In this document: positions 14,502-22,161 of the stretch, piece after piece
How positions within the stretch are numbered: the stretch's first letter is position 1
Layout: each line of letters starts with the position of its first letter
Source: Gammaproteobacteria bacterium
GTDB taxonomy: Bacteria; Pseudomonadota; Gammaproteobacteria; GRL18
DNA: 34,367 nucleotides
Assembly: GCA_027071355.1 (NCBI GenBank)
Contig: JALSUJ010000241.1
Span: 1 to 34,367, forward strand
Direction of reading: 5' to 3'
Program-made: the position numbers and the translations under genes
The notes under the pieces: generated by a model
What the model was told of the DNA's origin: nothing
Databases searched by the model: none
What the model saw: only the letters and a program-made list of their open reading frames with translations

Positions 14502-14954
14502 CTATATTAATCCGTTTTCTACAAATGAGTAGATTTCATCACCCACAATCATGTGGTCCATGACGCGTACATCAATAAGATCCATCGCATCGACTAGACG
14601 TTTTGTAATGGCCTTATCGGCCCGACTTGGCTCACAATCACCCGATGGGTGGTTATGCGCACATATGATAGCGGCTGCATTATGCTTTAATGCCGCTCTC
14701 ACTACCTCCCTGGAATAAATGGCTGCACCGTTGATGCTGCCGTAGAATAATTCATCATAGCAAATAATCTTATGATGATTATCCATAAAAATGCATGAAA
14801 AAACTTCCTTTTTTTCATTTCTTAGTTTTAATTTCAGATACTTCTTTGTATCATCGCTTGATTTTAATGGATCTTCTTTTATACCTACTTCAAGAAGGCC
14901 TATTGCATAGGTTATTATTTCTTCTTTGGTTGCGTATTCTATTAAATCACTCAT
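14502..14954 (-). CDS. radC: RadC-family JAB domain protein
   Basis: A 150-residue RadC/MPN(+) domain. The metal-binding motif AHNHPSGDCEPSRAD gives His100, His102 and Asp113, with an upstream REVVRAAL helix. It lacks the N-terminal HhH region of chromosomal RadC, as is common for mobile-element copies often annotated YeeS/RadC. Start 14954 follows TTGGAGATAAAA; the longer frame to 15035 reads through the leader. Leader L2 precedes it. The biochemical role of RadC is unresolved; element-borne copies sit with anti-restriction genes. Confidence 0.9.
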   Translation of the reverse strand: MSDLIEYATKEEIITYAIGLLEVGIKEDPLKSSDDTKKYLKLKLRNEKKEVFSCIFMDNHHKIICYDELFYGSINGAAIYSREVVRAALKHNAAAIICAHNHPSGDCEPSRADKAITKRLVDAMDLIDVRVMDHMIVGDEIYSFVENGLI

Positions 14955-15100
14955 TTTTATCTCCAAAAATAAAGCGGAGATGAACCCAACAGGGTTCGAT
15001 CCCCGCCGGGTTGGTTTAGTAATACCGTGTATCAAACACGGTGGTTAATGCTGCTTGTTTTGCGTAGCCAGTTACTACGTTTAAAAGTCTCAATGAGACT
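14955..15100 (-). promoter_or_regulatory. Structured leader L2 of radC
   Basis: Minus strand order: hairpin GTCTCATTGAGAC, hairpin CGTAG-TAACTGG-CTACG, GCAGCATTAA, hairpin CACCGTG/CACGGT, then the core. S1 pairs AACCCGGCGGGG with CCCTGTTGGGTT. S2 pairs GCGGGGAT with ATCTCCGC. S3 pairs ATCTCC with the Shine-Dalgarno GGAGAT. The gene association fits the published radC RNA motif. Confidence 0.8.
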
Positions 15101-15110
15101 AGAAATCTAC

Positions 15111-15176
15111 TTTATCCAATGCAGACTGATTACAATCTGTATTGGATAAAGAACAGTGCGCGAAGCACTGTTCTTT
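15111..15176 (-). terminator. Two adjoining hairpins ending the upstream operon
   Basis: TTTATCCAAT/ATTGGATAAA with CAGA/TCTG (15111-15150) and AAAGAACAGTGC/GCACTGTTCTTT (15148-15176) are strong stems that share three bases, so they exclude each other partly. They lie between the zinc-ribbon pseudogene and leader L2 and probably terminate or attenuate transcription. Confidence 0.65.
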
Positions 15177-15193
15177 ATGTTCTCAAAATGAGA

Positions 15194-15493
15194 TTATGGT
15201 TTATCGTATTCTGCGTAAGGTGTTGTTTTATGAACAGGCTTACCGCATCCCCGGCAACGAAAAATTCCCCATAAGGAGTCTTTATTATCATCCGGATAGA
15301 AAATACGTTTTCGATCTGCTCTGCATGACGATGCCGCATTATATTCAACTAACATGGCTTCACCGCACGAACATGCCGTTTTGCGTACTCTTCGTTTGGC
15401 ACCACTATTTCAATCGGTTTCCACGAAAAGATTATCCGATAAAATAGCCGTAATTTGCCAATCACGTCCCACTGACTGCGTTTGTTTACTCAT
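15194..15493 (-). pseudogene. Zinc-ribbon protein gene with in-frame TGA
   Basis: From ATG 15493 the frame runs MSKQTQSVGRDWQITAILSD to a TGA at codon 28 (15410-15412). It then continues in the same frame for 71 codons to TAA 15194. The downstream part carries a treble-clef-like set: CSCG, then CRGCG near the end, and SLWGIFRCRGCGKPV. The start overlaps the stop of the preceding gene (ATGAGTAA). A single nonsense change from a TGG or CGA codon would explain it. Confidence 0.65.
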
Positions 15494-15812
15494 CGTTAAT
15501 CACCTTCGTTATGATTAATGTTTGACGGGCAAAGTTAATGAGTGAGTCATGCATATCCTCAACCAGGCCCTGAACACCGCATAGCGCCCAGTTCTCAAAC
15601 GGTTGCCAGACGATAAAACCTTCTGGCCATCCATCACTTTCATTCGCCTCCATAAATTCGTTACAAGGCGATGCGTAACTTCCTGGTTTGTCAGTGCCAT
15701 ACTGGTCTGCAGATGGAATGTCAGACATTGCCATCAATAAAGCCTGATGCCAGGCGGCTTGATCTAGCCTGGCATAAATCGACTGATCTAGTTGCTCCAA
15801 CGATTTAGTCAT
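15486..15812 (-). CDS. Unknown protein of the 16257 operon
   Basis: A 108-residue protein beginning MTKSLEQLDQSIYARLDQAA. Start 15812 follows GGAGGGATC. It overlaps the gene before it by eight bases and the following pseudogene start by eight. Many acidic and aromatic residues; no family recognised. Confidence 0.65.
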   Translation of the reverse strand: MTKSLEQLDQSIYARLDQAAWHQALLMAMSDIPSADQYGTDKPGSYASPCNEFMEANESDGWPEGFIVWQPFENWALCGVQGLVEDMHDSLINFARQTLIITKVINDE

Positions 15813-16257
15813 TTTGGATCCCTCCAGAATGAATATCACGATTCAAAGATTGAACAGCCGTAATAATAAAATCATTACAAACTGATTCCTTGCCTATAGA
15901 TAAACGAGCTTCTTCAAATCCCATACCATAATAAAATACATCATCATCGTTATAAGGTGAATTATCAGGTAAATCATTAAATGAACAGAATATTAATCCA
16001 CTATTTTCAGTTTGATCATCTATATACCGAATATCAACCTTATAAAAGATCGTATTAATTACTGATTCAATCAATTGAATATCCTCGCCGTTAAAAGGAC
16101 TGGATACCGGGTCATCCTCACTCAACGTCAGAATGTAGGAGGTATCTACCCCGAACATCCCGCCAGAGGCCATGTCTTTATATATAGTCACCGCAACAGG
16201 CGCATTACTTTGCGGGTCTGTCACGGTGACTTCTTGTATGAATATTGCATTATTCAT
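15805..16257 (-). CDS. Unknown acidic protein of the 16257 operon
   Basis: A 150-residue protein beginning MNNAIFIQEVTVTDPQSNAP with a beta-rich N-terminus and MASGGMFGVDTSYIL. Similar proteins occur in the anti-restriction region of plasmids and ICEs, but I know no function. AAGGAGATAAAA precedes the start. Leader L3 sits directly upstream. Confidence 0.65.
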   Translation of the reverse strand: MNNAIFIQEVTVTDPQSNAPVAVTIYKDMASGGMFGVDTSYILTLSEDDPVSSPFNGEDIQLIESVINTIFYKVDIRYIDDQTENSGLIFCSFNDLPDNSPYNDDDVFYYGMGFEEARLSIGKESVCNDFIITAVQSLNRDIHSGGIQND

Positions 16258-16330
16258 TTTTATCTCCTTCAAAAAGGTTAAATTTAAGGGAGATCAACCC
16301 TTTCGAGTTTCTCTCCCGATTGGGTTAAGC
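16258..16330 (-). promoter_or_regulatory. Structured leader L3, short form
   Basis: Only the core is present, right after the stop of the upstream gene. S1 pairs AACCC with GGGTT, S2 pairs GGGAGA with TCTCCC, S3 pairs ATCTCC with the Shine-Dalgarno GGAGAT. Confidence 0.7.
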
Positions 16331-16332
16331 GA

Positions 16333-16989
16333 TTACTCGCCGGTTTTTAGAAATGACTTACCAACCATAAAGGCCAGCCAGTGATAAGCCGCATCGATGC
16401 TTTTGAACCGCGCGTGGGTTTCATTATCAACACGGACTTCAGCTTCGTATTCATTCTCAAAAAATTCATGAAGGGTGAATACGCCATGGTGGTAATTATG
16501 GTGGCGAAAAAGCTCGACACCGGTTTTGGCATTGACAATTCGGACAATGCAATGATCCAGGATCGCCGGACCGCCAATGTCATCATCAATTAGAAGGGGC
16601 ACTTTTAAAGCCCCCGTTGATAGTCCTACTTTCCCGAGTACGTCAAACTCCTCAAGCCAGTCATTACCTGTCATGGTGTCGCCGTAGAAAAGGCGAACCG
16701 GCCATTGTTCGTCATACGCTTTTTTCAGTACACGACGCACGGCCAACGGTGTCTCAGCATGAAACCAGATCCCAAGGTCCCGGTTCTTTGCCAAAGCAAT
16801 CAGGGCCTGGTGATTGTTCCATACCCGTTTCGTGCCATACTCTTTATCTGTAACGGCATACGCTGGCTTTTTTAATCGCTTTGCCAACGCATTCGTTTCT
16901 TTGAAAAGGCTCTCAAAGCCTCGGGTTGTAACACAATCCCCATTGTTAAAAACATACAGGGATCGTGCCTGGTTTATCGTAATTTCCAT
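16333..16989 (-). CDS. Unknown protein of the conjugative-element type
   Basis: A 218-residue soluble protein beginning MEITINQARSLYVFNNGDCV. TPLAVRRVLKKAYDEQWPVR and DTMTGNDWLEE are typical of uncharacterised proteins found next to DUF6573 and radC in plasmids and ICEs. GGAGAACCATA precedes the start. It sits between leaders L4 and L3, so it can be controlled separately from its neighbours. Confidence 0.7.
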   Translation of the reverse strand: MEITINQARSLYVFNNGDCVTTRGFESLFKETNALAKRLKKPAYAVTDKEYGTKRVWNNHQALIALAKNRDLGIWFHAETPLAVRRVLKKAYDEQWPVRLFYGDTMTGNDWLEEFDVLGKVGLSTGALKVPLLIDDDIGGPAILDHCIVRIVNAKTGVELFRHHNYHHGVFTLHEFFENEYEAEVRVDNETHARFKSIDAAYHWLAFMVGKSFLKTGE

Positions 16990-17056
16990 TATGGTTCTCC
17001 ATAAAAAAAGCGGGAACCATCCCAGCGGGAAGATTCCCGCAAGGGTTAGTAAATGG
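16990..17056 (-). promoter_or_regulatory. Structured leader L4, short form
   Basis: S1 pairs CCC and GCGGG with CCCGC and GGG. S2 pairs GCGGGAA with TTCCCGC and is followed by a seven-T run, so this state resembles an intrinsic terminator. S3 pairs GGTTC with GAACC around the Shine-Dalgarno GGAG, a covarying change relative to ATCTCC/GGAGAT in other copies. Confidence 0.7.
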
Positions 17057-17058
17057 TG

Positions 17059-17595
17059 TTAGAAAAAGCCCTGCCGGGGACAAGATTTTGACGGCTGCAA
17101 GGAGGCATAATCGGCCTTTTCATCAAAACTGAATTTAAGCGGGTTTTTTATCCCACCAACCAGTTCAGAAAAGGGTTTTGATACCCATCGCTCCAACGCC
17201 AGTAACTCATTAGGCGTTTTGCCATCGATAACTTTCGCGTCATAGTGTCTGAAGGTTAAGACATCAATCTGATCCGTTATCAGTTCGCAATGCATCAGAC
17301 AGCCCCAGGTTTTTCCTGTTTGCTGATCCACGCACAGGTGCCCAACATCCAGCAAAATCCCATACTGGCGTAACTGCTCCTCCGTCATGGCGGCTACTTT
17401 ATCCGCCGGCAGGTTGTGCCTGGCCAGCCAGATGTTGGCATCCATGCCACCAAAGTTGCCATAACCTTCATAGGCCGGCTCATAAATAGGCGGTTCTCCG
17501 CCTGGTTGTAATAAATACACCGGGCGACATTCGTCCGTGTATTGGTTCATCACTGATTCTTCAGTGTCGGCAGTAAGCCATGAAAAAAATCCCAT
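17059..17595 (-). CDS. Unknown protein of the conjugative-element type (GFFSWLTADT family)
   Basis: A 178-residue protein with the N-terminal motif MGFFSWLTADTEESVMNQYT and YLLQPGGEPPIYEPAYEGYG, which I recognise as a common family of unknown function in plasmid and ICE anti-restriction regions. GGAGATCATCC precedes the start. It lies between leaders L5 and L4. The C-terminus is probably flexible. Confidence 0.75.
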   Translation of the reverse strand: MGFFSWLTADTEESVMNQYTDECRPVYLLQPGGEPPIYEPAYEGYGNFGGMDANIWLARHNLPADKVAAMTEEQLRQYGILLDVGHLCVDQQTGKTWGCLMHCELITDQIDVLTFRHYDAKVIDGKTPNELLALERWVSKPFSELVGGIKNPLKFSFDEKADYASLQPSKSCPRQGFF

Positions 17596-17663
17596 AGGAT
17601 GATCTCCTCTATTAGTTAATGAAGCAGGACATCCTGACAGATATACCCGCTTCGGTTTAAATA
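17596..17663 (-). promoter_or_regulatory. Structured leader L5, divergent
   Basis: S2 pairs GAAGCGGG with CCTGCTTC. S3 pairs AGGATG with CATCCT around the Shine-Dalgarno GAGGAGAT. S1 is weak in this copy. It starts right after the DUF6573 stop codon. Confidence 0.5.
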
Positions 17664-18077
17664 TTAATCCTCGTTCAGTAACAAGATTGTGATAACCGGT
17701 TCGCCGGCATCACCCGGTCCGATGATGAGTTTCAGTGTGACCAGTTCCGATTTCGTCGAGTGCCCGTCACGAGCGACCCGATACAACCGGAACATCAACC
17801 GGTCACCTGAATCCTGGCTGGTGCGAACAGCCAGGGAGGCCATATAAAGGACATCCCATAGCCTGCCCGCCTGATCATTGGCAACCTGCTGATCACTGTC
17901 CTACTCAGACCAGTCTACACAGTCATCCCATGCTGCGCGGGTAAGCGCCACGGGAAACTTGAAACCAGCCTCTTTAGCCATGTCAGGCACATCAACTAAA
18001 TAACCATCCTCGATGGCCATTTTTCTCGTGTAACGGGAAACAACATCACCGAACAGTGAATGAACTTCATTGTGCAT
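17664..18077 (-). pseudogene. DUF6573-type gene with an in-frame TAG
   Basis: From ATG 18077, with a strong AGGAGG Shine-Dalgarno site, the frame gives LFGDVVSRYTRKMAIEDGYL then VDVPDMAKEAGFKFPVALTR and AAWDDCV, the DUF6573 pattern. Codon 59 (17901-17903) is TAG within DWSE*DSDQ, where the family normally continues. The same frame then runs on to RLWDVLYMA, LKLIIGPGDAGEPVITI and TAA 17664. All 137 positions are otherwise in frame, so a recent single-base nonsense mutation or suppression is likely. Confidence 0.8.
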
Positions 18078-18150
18078 TACTGCACCTCCTGTAATAATGA
18101 AGGTGCACCACCCACAGGGTTATGCACCCTCTGGGTTAAATGCTTTTGTT
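18078..18150 (-). promoter_or_regulatory. Structured leader L6 of the DUF6573 gene
   Basis: AAAAGCATTTAACCC leads into the core. S1 pairs CCCAGAGGG with CCCTGTGGG (one mismatch), S2 pairs AGGGTGCA with TGCACCTT, S3 pairs TGCACCT with AGGTGCA in the Shine-Dalgarno AGGAGGTGCA. The unusual sequence keeps all three pairings. Confidence 0.75.
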
Positions 18151-18285
18151 CATGCTACAATCACAACATGAAATTAACATCAATTAATGGAAATCGTGCC
18201 AGGCTGGAAAAGGAAATCGTCAAAGCCCTCTTCGAGGGTAATCTTGACGATGATTCACTCAAGCGGCTTCGTCCAAAGGGAAATC

Positions 18286-18489
18286 TCACGCTTTGTAAAT
18301 CTCATTCAACTCCAGTCGGGCAACCAGTTCCTGATCAATCAAACGAAGACCCAGCTTAATATCCGCTTTCGATTCGTCTGTCGATACTTCCAGTTCCGCT
18401 TTGAGAAAGCGGTTTTTCTTTAACAGGATTTCATCTTCTGATGCCTGTTCGAGCCACTTTATAAAAGCTCTTATTGTTGTTTTATCCAT
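18286..18489 (-). CDS. Small helical protein under leader L7
   Basis: A 67-residue protein beginning MDKTTIRAFIKWLEQASEDE with GGGAG ahead of the start. It is strongly helical and charged; EILLKKNRFLKAELEVSTDE suggests a coiled coil. The stretch 18151-18285 after it holds no minus-strand gene. It is preceded by the longest leader of the set. Confidence 0.65.
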   Translation of the reverse strand: MDKTTIRAFIKWLEQASEDEILLKKNRFLKAELEVSTDESKADIKLGLRLIDQELVARLELNEIYKA

Positions 18490-18883
18490 CGTGATCTCCC
18501 GCCCAGATGGGCAAAAATTCAAAGGAGATCATCCCTGGGGATGGATCCCCTGGGGGTTAAGAAAGGTGCAGGTAGTACCTGCACAGTTAATGCTGATTAT
18601 TTTAAGTGGCCAGTTACCACCTTTATGTCTCAGATGAGACAGAAATTCACTTTGGTCGAGCGCCCGCAAGCCATCGGCCAAAATAAACTGGGTTTGTTGT
18701 AGTAATACTGGGAAATGAAAGTGATACGTCATCGACGGTAGAGGCACGGCCTACCGGGTGGTATCGGATTGTGTTGGTCACCGGTTACCCTGTGACCAGG
18801 AAGATACTTTTTGTTTTGCGTGGCGAGCTACCACGGTCTTGGTCAGACAGGGTAATTATTGAGTATTATTAGCGTGCTGTCAA
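18490..18883 (-). promoter_or_regulatory. Long structured leader L7 with its promoter
   Basis: Promoter TTGACA (18878-18883), 17 bases, AATAAT (18855-18860). The leader of about 365 bases then carries hairpins GTGG/CCAC, GGTCAC/GTGACC and CGGTAG/CTACCG. After these come GTCTCATCTGAGAC, GTGG-TAACTGG-CCAC, TCAGCATTAA, GTGCAGG/CCTGCAC and the core: S1 CCC/GGG plus GGGG/CCCC, S2 AGGGGATC with GATCTCCT, S3 TGATCTCC with the Shine-Dalgarno GGAGATCA. About 225 bases (18630-18860) are nearly identical to 24475-24705. Confidence 0.8.
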
Positions 18884-18887
18884 GTTG

Positions 18888-19209
18888 TTAGATAACATCT
18901 TGTCGATGATATTCAGCACAACTAACGACTGCCCATGCTGTGTTACGCTGCTTATCGTGTTGAGTTCCCTCTTGACCTGGAATGGCCTGGCATGCAGGCG
19001 ACGCAAGCATAATTTCATGTTTGGGCACCAGGCTTCAGTCCTCCTGGTGAAGATCCTGACATAGATGATCAGTAGAAGTATGGTTGGCTAAGTAAAACTG
19101 AACGGCTAACGGCCAATGGTTCGCTGCCCATACAACATCAATATTAGCCAAGTTTGCACCTTCAGTAAATCCGCCTGCCTGCAAATAAAATCGTTAATAT
19201 CTTTAACAT
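18888..19209 (-). pseudogene. Cytosine-5 DNA methyltransferase remnant
   Basis: From ATG 19209: MLKILTILFAG, then after a two-base loss AGGFTEGANLANIDVVWAAN and HWPLAVQFYLANH, a TGA at 19035-19037 where the family has Trp, then SLVPKHEIMLASPACQ with the PC-type catalytic region. A further frame slip follows and then NTAWAVVSCAEYHRQDV. These are the first motifs of DNA cytosine-5 methyltransferases. Only about the first third remains; the 3' end is cut where the L7 promoter begins. The start overlaps the stop of the preceding gene (TAATG). Confidence 0.85.
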
Positions 19210-19655
19210 TATTTCCATTTTATAAAGTCTCTTCCATCTGTTATTTTAATAATGATCAAGGACAACATCTTTATGTCTTTATCTATTAGATATCTATCAG
19301 TTCCGCAAATTACTCGGATATCGGCAAGTGTTAATTTCCAGACTAATTCCCAGTCACCGGGATAAAAATACGATTCAATTTTCCAGCAATAGTACATCTC
19401 ATTATTTAACCCATGGCCATAATCAAGATATTTGGCAATATTTCTCGCTAATTCAATATTTGCACGAAACAAAACATATGGTGACCTTTCCAGTGTTTTT
19501 CCTTTAAATAATAATTTAGGCTTAAAATGACCATGGCATGAAGCAATGGTTTTACATACATTATCTTTATTTAGTGCATCAACCAAAGGTCTTATCCTTG
19601 CTTCAATAGCACCGCTTTCCCTGGCTTTATCGTAAGATTGTAATTTTTTATTCAC
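19209..19655 (-). CDS. Unknown protein upstream of the methylase remnant
   Basis: A 148-residue protein with GTG start and no clear Shine-Dalgarno site. RIRPLVDALNKDNVCKTIAS then CHGHFKP resembles a small family with an S-C-x-G-H motif, reminiscent of Tyw3-like proteins; the similarity is only by eye. YVLFRANIELARNIAKYLDY follows. It overlaps the methyltransferase start and is probably its operon partner. Confidence 0.65.
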   Translation of the reverse strand: MNKKLQSYDKARESGAIEARIRPLVDALNKDNVCKTIASCHGHFKPKLLFKGKTLERSPYVLFRANIELARNIAKYLDYGHGLNNEMYYCWKIESYFYPGDWELVWKLTLADIRVICGTDRYLIDKDIKMLSLIIIKITDGRDFIKWK

Positions 19656-19696
19656 TAATTTATTATGTCGCTGTTGTATTTTTACAGTGATTTATC

Positions 19697-19722
19697 ATAC
19701 TCTTTGTTTGGAGTATATTATA
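19697..19722 (-). promoter_or_regulatory. Promoter -10 and operator of the 19655 gene
   Basis: TATAAT on the minus strand (19717-19722) is directly followed by the inverted repeat ATACTC-N8-GAGTAT (19697-19716), a near match to the 18-bp repeats at 27845 and 29461. The -35 box is poor. Confidence 0.6.
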
Positions 19723-19742
19723 ACAGAATCGTAATAAAACAG

Positions 19743-19774
19743 CGACATACCAACCCATATGGGTCGGTATGTCG
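19743..19774. terminator. Strong terminator hairpin after the 20257 gene
   Basis: CGACATACC-ACCC and GGGT-GGTATGTCG pair across an ATAT loop with one mismatch; T-rich sequence follows on both strands (GTTTTGTCT on plus, CTGTTTTATT on minus). Confidence 0.8.
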
Positions 19775-19783
19775 TTTTGTCTG

Positions 19784-20257
19784 TTAAAGTTTCTGATAAA
19801 GATCATCAAGTAGTATTTCGGTACCGGTGACCGTCAGATGACTAATGTAGGCCTTGTCAGCCTCATCACCCCTGCGTTTCACCGTAACCGGTTCTGGTGC
19901 ATCAACATCATCAAGAATATCAAAATCAATGAGGATGCACTGCAGCCCTTCCAGTGACGGGTCATTAGTCACAACACCGTGAGGCATTCCATCGCTCATT
20001 AGCACTGAAAGTAGAGGTTGAGGCTGATTTGTAACCAGGTATTTCTCAACATCCGACCATTCCCAATCATCTTCCATTTCTAAAACTTGCTCCTTGACTA
20101 CTGTTTGATGATAAGTCGCTAACGAATTTGCTGTGTCACGAACAGACTCTTCCGATGTGCTATTGTCTGAACCTTCATCAAATGATGTGATATAGCTATC
20201 ATTTAGATAAAGCCCAATAGAGGAACCAATAACGACCAAATTAACAATCGGTTTCAT
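19784..20257 (-). CDS. Unknown acidic protein coupled to ATPase 1
   Basis: A 157-residue protein beginning MKPIVNLVVIGSSIGLYLND, overlapping the ATPase gene by 17 bases and so translationally coupled. It is very acidic (MEDDWEWSDVEKYL, DFDILDDVDAPE). It may work with the ATPase; no family recognised. Confidence 0.65.
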   Translation of the reverse strand: MKPIVNLVVIGSSIGLYLNDSYITSFDEGSDNSTSEESVRDTANSLATYHQTVVKEQVLEMEDDWEWSDVEKYLVTNQPQPLLSVLMSDGMPHGVVTNDPSLEGLQCILIDFDILDDVDAPEPVTVKRRGDEADKAYISHLTVTGTEILLDDLYQKL

Positions 20258-21914
20258 TGTGATCCTCCTGATTCTCTTCGACCATCAGTTTGCCTTCGTG
20301 AATCGTTATGATATAACGCCCATCCAGGTCATTTAGCAGAATATCTTTTTTCTCTAACTGCTGTTCTAGCACGGTTGCCGAACTCACCCCTCGATGTAAC
20401 TGAATAAAGTTTGCAAAAGCGCTCTCCTCTTGATCTTTAAGATAGAGATTGACATCGCCTTCTTCATCATCATAAAAATCACACAACTGGCTCACTACCC
20501 CGCCATCATTCACATCGCGAGGAATATAGATGACATGGTTCGTTTCAGATAGATCTTTCAACGCCACGCCAGTATTATTGATTATTTTTACATAATTACC
20601 CAGTGTCAGTTTTACATTTTCGCAAAAGACAACAGTTGCCTCAACAACCTGTCCCTGAAAGAACGCCGATTGCGTCACACCAACGGGTATGGCTGAAGAA
20701 GGCAATTCACTGATGGTTTGCACATAAGGCAGCGCCCAATGCTCTCTATCCAGGAAGTGATCCTCAATAAAACGCCAGTTCGGATTCCCGTACATCATCA
20801 ACCAGCCTATCGCTGTCTCTTCCGTGAAGTTTTCCTGCTTAAACAGTTGGACGGTACCCTCTTTTAACTCCTGATGGGTAATTAACCGTCCTATTCCCTT
20901 GCCAGTTGATAAGAAAGGTTGTGCGGGGCATTCGTCCACATCCCGGTAAGGCTGTGAGGCAACCCACCGCATTGCAATCAGGGGTAGATACGTTAACCGG
21001 TTATAAATATGATACAAATGCATATCAATAATCGTACTTCTTATCTGATGATCATTGATATCCTCACCTGCAGCCAGGCGGGCATTGATATCATTCTCCC
21101 AAAGCATCGATAAAACGCTCTTGATCTCGTTGATCACATGATCCTGATCGACCAGTTTATCCCGATCCGGAAGCCGGGCTTGATACCGCGATGCATCCAG
21201 GTGGATGATAATCGGGGTATCTGCAGCTGTATTTTTATACACCAGTAATCCCTGCAAATAGACACGCATTTGTATGCCATATGTGAATGGTCCTTCATCA
21301 CTTAGCCCAGGAATCAACATTTGACCCATGGTTGTCTCTTCGTAAGAAGACAGCTGATCCAAAGCGTGATCCCGGTTAAATATCTCTCCATTGAGTGAGA
21401 CCGTTAATGGAAAGCCTCGGGCGTAATGTCTTAATGCCCGCTGAATACCAACCGTAAAGGTTGGATCCTGATCGGGAATCGAGACATTATTCATCCGAAT
21501 CAATGTCCCGGTACGACGCTCAGTTCGCGTGACCGTCACCTCTTTAAAAGCCAGAACATCCTGACAATTAAAGGTAAGACAACGACCACCGCTTTCAATG
21601 ACCATTGACTCACAATTAAATAACAAGGATAAGAAACCCAGCCCAAACGGGGTTTCTTTCTCGATGATATCCGCCGGCCAACCACTGCTGGCCACCTTTA
21701 ACAGGTCTTCCATATCCCCAATACCGTTGCCGTTATCCTCAATTTGAAGATACCGATTGTCTTCGGAAGGATGGGTGCTAAAACGTACCTCGGTTGCGCC
21801 AGAACGTCTGGCGTTTTGCATGGCTTCCGCCAAAAAGCCGGTTGTCTCGGTAAAGGCAAACGGCAATGATTGGACCAACTGCTTTCCGTTGATCGAAAGT
21901 TTGATTTTATTCAT
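20241..21914 (-). CDS. GHKL ATPase 1
   Basis: A 557-residue protein with an N-terminal GHKL (Hsp90/MutL/histidine kinase type) ATP-binding domain. The N box is EAMQNARRSGATEV (about residues 29-42), the G1 box IEDNGNGIGDMED (about 63-75), and ETPFGLGFLS (about 92-101) forms the ATP lid. A second MutL-like region follows (YLQGLLVYKN, LPDRDKLV) and the rest is unknown. Start 21914 follows GGAGATATTCC under leader L8. It is a paralogue of the gene at 23814. Such stand-alone ATPases occur on plasmids; the role is unknown. Confidence 0.8.
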   Translation of the reverse strand: MNKIKLSINGKQLVQSLPFAFTETTGFLAEAMQNARRSGATEVRFSTHPSEDNRYLQIEDNGNGIGDMEDLLKVASSGWPADIIEKETPFGLGFLSLLFNCESMVIESGGRCLTFNCQDVLAFKEVTVTRTERRTGTLIRMNNVSIPDQDPTFTVGIQRALRHYARGFPLTVSLNGEIFNRDHALDQLSSYEETTMGQMLIPGLSDEGPFTYGIQMRVYLQGLLVYKNTAADTPIIIHLDASRYQARLPDRDKLVDQDHVINEIKSVLSMLWENDINARLAAGEDINDHQIRSTIIDMHLYHIYNRLTYLPLIAMRWVASQPYRDVDECPAQPFLSTGKGIGRLITHQELKEGTVQLFKQENFTEETAIGWLMMYGNPNWRFIEDHFLDREHWALPYVQTISELPSSAIPVGVTQSAFFQGQVVEATVVFCENVKLTLGNYVKIINNTGVALKDLSETNHVIYIPRDVNDGGVVSQLCDFYDDEEGDVNLYLKDQEESAFANFIQLHRGVSSATVLEQQLEKKDILLNDLDGRYIITIHEGKLMVEENQEDHNETDC

Positions 21915-22053
21915 GGAATATCTCCAAAAAAATGGGGACATTCTCCCCGATGGGAAGTGTCCCCATCGGGTTTAAGTTACCTGGTTTTTACCAGGTGATT
22001 AATGCTGCTTGTTTAGCGTAGCCAGTAACTACGTTTTAAAGTCTCAATGAGAC
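21915..22053 (-). promoter_or_regulatory. Structured leader L8 of ATPase 1
   Basis: Hairpins GTCTCATTGAGAC and CGTAG/CTACG, GCAGCATTAA, hairpin CACCTGGT/ACCAGGT, then the core: S1 CCCGATGGG with CCCATCGGG, S2 TGGGGACA with TGTCCCCA followed by seven T, S3 AATGTCCCC with the Shine-Dalgarno GGAGATATT (one mismatch). Confidence 0.8.
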
Positions 22054-22120
22054 AGTAATTTGTTTTTCCTATAAAGACGCGCAGGCATCCTTATGGGGAA
22101 AGCAAATAACGTTTAATAAT

Positions 22121-22157
22121 AATGATACTCTCCCACATTATGTGGGTGAGTATCATT
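22121..22157 (-). terminator. Terminator after ATPase 2
   Basis: AATGATACTC-CCCACA and TGTGGG-GAGTATCATT form a long stem just after the ATPase 2 stop. ATTATTATT follows on the minus strand. It separates the two ATPase genes. Confidence 0.8.
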
Positions 22158-22161
22158 GCGC

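Noticed and set aside
15142-15447. Plus-strand ORF of 101 codons
   Set aside because: It is the shadow of the minus-strand zinc-ribbon pseudogene.
18168-18359. Plus-strand ORF MKLTSINGNRARLEKEIVKA
   Set aside because: No ribosome site, opposite to all neighbours, and overlaps the end of the 18489 gene; kept only as an unlikely possibility.
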